Under the pieces are notes generated by a model. It saw only the letters and a list, made by a program, of their open reading frames with translations. It was not told the origin of the DNA and ran no database searches. Positions 5,666 to 6,855 of a stretch of DNA of 6,855 nucleotides are shown piece by piece (position 1 is the first letter of the stretch; every line of letters starts with the position of its first letter). The position numbers were made by a program, and so were the translations under genes. The DNA is from Burkholderiaceae bacterium (GTDB lineage: Bacteria > Pseudomonadota > Gammaproteobacteria > Burkholderiales > Burkholderiaceae_C). The stretch is from the NCBI GenBank assembly GCA_025458585.1, contig JALOSD010000186.1:1-6855 (forward strand). The letters run 5' to 3'.

Positions 5666-6855
5666 TCATCCCCCGAGCGTGAAGTAGAAGCGCGCGCCCT
5701 GGCCGACGTCGCCCTCGGCCCAGATCTGGCCGCCGTGGCGCAGCACGATGCGCTTGACCGACGCGAGGCCGATGCCGGTGCCGGGGAAGTCGCTCGCGCT
5801 GTGCAGGCGCTGGAACACGCCGAACAGGCGGTCGGCGAAGCGCATGTCGAAGCCGGCGCCGTTATCGCCGACGACGAACGCTGGCCGCCCGCGGTGCGTC
5901 GTGCGCGCGAGCGTGATGCGCCGCCGCTCGCAGCGCGCGCTGTACTTCCACGCGTTGCCGAGCAGGTTCTCGAGCACCATGCGCAGCAGCGTCGGGTCGC
6001 CGTCGACGACGAGATCGGGCTCGATCGTGACGTCGGCTGGCGGCTGCGGGAACTGCCGGCGCAGGTCGTCGACGACGAAGCCGGCGAGCTGCGACAGGTT
6101 CACCGGCTGGCGCGCGAGCGGCTGGCTCGACAGCCGCGCCAGCGCGAGCAGCGCGTCGATCATCTGGTTCATGCGCGCCGACGCACCGAGCACGCGGTCG
6201 AGGTGGTCGTTGCCGATGCGGTCGAGCACGCGGCCGTAGTCTTCCTTCAGGATGCGCGTGAAGCCCTCGACGACGCGCAGCGGCGCGCGCAGATCGTGCG
6301 ACACCGCGAAGCTGAACGACTGCTGTTCCGCCGCGAGCTCGTCGGCCCCTGCGCTCGCGGCCGGCGCCAGCGCGAGCAGCCGCAGGTCGGCCTCGCCGAG
6401 GTCTGCCCGGGCCAGGCGCACCTGCCATCGGCCTTGCAGCACCGAGCCGCCGCGCGTGTCGAGTTCGCGCACGGCGTGCCGCAGGTCCGCTGGCAGGGCG
6501 TCGAGCAGCGCCGTCCAGGTGGGCGGCAACGCGCCTGACGTCAGGTCGCGCGCGGCGTCGTTGCGGAGCAGCACGCGCCCGTCGGCGTCGCCGTGGTCGC
6601 GCACGGCGAGCCAGGCCGGGCCGGGCAGCAGCGGCCACAGCGCCTCGAGCGCGGCACGGTCGAGGTCGGCGCGGCGGGTGTCCACGGCTGGCGCGAGCGT
6701 GCCGGCATGGCCGGCGAAGCGCCCGTCGGCGCCGAACACGGGCACCGCCGTCAACGTCCAGGGCGCTCCCGCGGCCGCCGGCGGCGTCGCCGGCGCGTTG
6801 CCGCCGGCCGGGGGCCGAAGCGGCTGGACCTCGAGGGGGGCGATCGCGCTGCGCG
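5666..6855 (-). CDS. PAS sensor histidine kinase, HisKA/phytochrome-like type, N-terminus outside window
   Basis: The - strand frame is open from the right edge (6855) to TGA at 5668-5666, so the gene is cut at its 5' end. A TTG at 6754 is in frame, but the reading before it (GAPWTLTAVPV) continues the same PAS-like segment, so 6754 is unlikely to be the start. In order: a Pro/Ala-rich stretch, a PAS end (WTLTAVPVFGADGRFAGHAG), a degenerate PAS-like region (about 6670-6370), then a HisKA dimerisation domain with SFAVSHDLRAPLRVVEGFTR (phospho-His codon 6298-6296). The ATPase domain follows with NLLGNAWKYS (N box), VVGDNGAGFDM (G1; Asp codon 5866-5864) and FPGTGIGLASVKRIVLRHGG (G2; from about 5794), and the protein ends shortly after GQGARFYFTLGG. 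This resembles the kinase modules of bacteriophytochromes and many soluble PAS kinases. No membrane segment is seen in the visible part. It is convergent with the ANTAR gene and not in its operon; its partner regulator is unknown. Confidence 0.9.
   Translation of the reverse strand, partial: RSAIAPLEVQPLRPPAGGNAPATPPAAAGAPWTLTAVPVFGADGRFAGHAGTLAPAVDTRRADLDRAALEALWPLLPGPAWLAVRDHGDADGRVLLRNDAARDLTSGALPPTWTALLDALPADLRHAVRELDTRGGSVLQGRWQVRLARADLGEADLRLLALAPAASAGADELAAEQQSFSFAVSHDLRAPLRVVEGFTRILKEDYGRVLDRIGNDHLDRVLGASARMNQMIDALLALARLSSQPLARQPVNLSQLAGFVVDDLRRQFPQPPADVTIEPDLVVDGDPTLLRMVLENLLGNAWKYSARCERRRITLARTTHRGRPAFVVGDNGAGFDMRFADRLFGVFQRLHSASDFPGTGIGLASVKRIVLRHGGQIWAEGDVGQGARFYFTLGG

Noticed and set aside
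3002..5682. Continuation of the kinase's first frame beyond the break (to 5682)
   Set aside because: After about 2997 it turns into Arg/Ala-rich nonsense while the +1 frame carries PAS, HisKA_2 and HATPase motifs; it is merely open because GC-rich DNA has few stops.
5735..6538. 267-codon + strand frame opposite the HisKA kinase
   Set aside because: Composition typical of antisense shadow; the - strand shows intact H, N, G1 and G2 boxes.
6752..6754. TTG as the start codon of the - strand kinase
   Set aside because: The frame stays open to the window edge and the residues just before it (GAPW) continue the PAS-like segment, so the gene more likely starts beyond 6855.

Overview
The window is very GC-rich (clearly above 70% by eye) with dense, short-spaced genes and strong G/C third-position bias. 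The flagellar hook-junction proteins, the degenerate EAL-HDOD protein and the multi-PAS kinases together suggest a betaproteobacterium of the Burkholderiales, perhaps near the Rubrivivax/Leptothrix/Methylibium group. That placement is inference from gene style and protein flavour, not from a database match.

Layout on the + strand: the 3' end of flgK (1 to about 498), flgL (499-1320), a degenerate EAL + HDOD signalling protein (1341-2546), an 80-nt gap with a strong GC hairpin, a soluble multi-PAS HisKA_2-type sensor histidine kinase (2626-5014, reading frame broken near 2993-3000), and a receiver-ANTAR response regulator (5027-5635). On the - strand, convergent and 30 bp away, is the 3' part of a second sensor kinase of the classical HisKA/phytochrome-like type (5666 to beyond 6855).

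How the genes may work together: FlgK and FlgL are the two junction proteins between flagellar hook and filament. The EAL-HDOD gene follows flgL by 20 bp and could share its transcript. The HisKA_2 kinase and the ANTAR regulator look like a cognate pair (12 bp apart, the regulator's Shine-Dalgarno overlapping the kinase stop). The pairing resembles EutW-EutV, in which phosphorylation lets the ANTAR domain bind RNA hairpins and prevent transcription termination. Targets of this regulator cannot be identified from the window.

Three local anomalies deserve attention: flgK has no stop codon and runs in frame into flgL; FlgL appears to lack about 25-30 residues internally; and the PAS kinase needs a one-base frame change at a C5G3 run. 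They may be sequence or assembly errors, or real gene decay or fusion. I see no RNA genes, CRISPR arrays, insertion sequences or attachment sites. I did not find convincing evidence of a wholly new system; the most notable biology is the RNA-directed (ANTAR) two-component pair next to flagellar genes.
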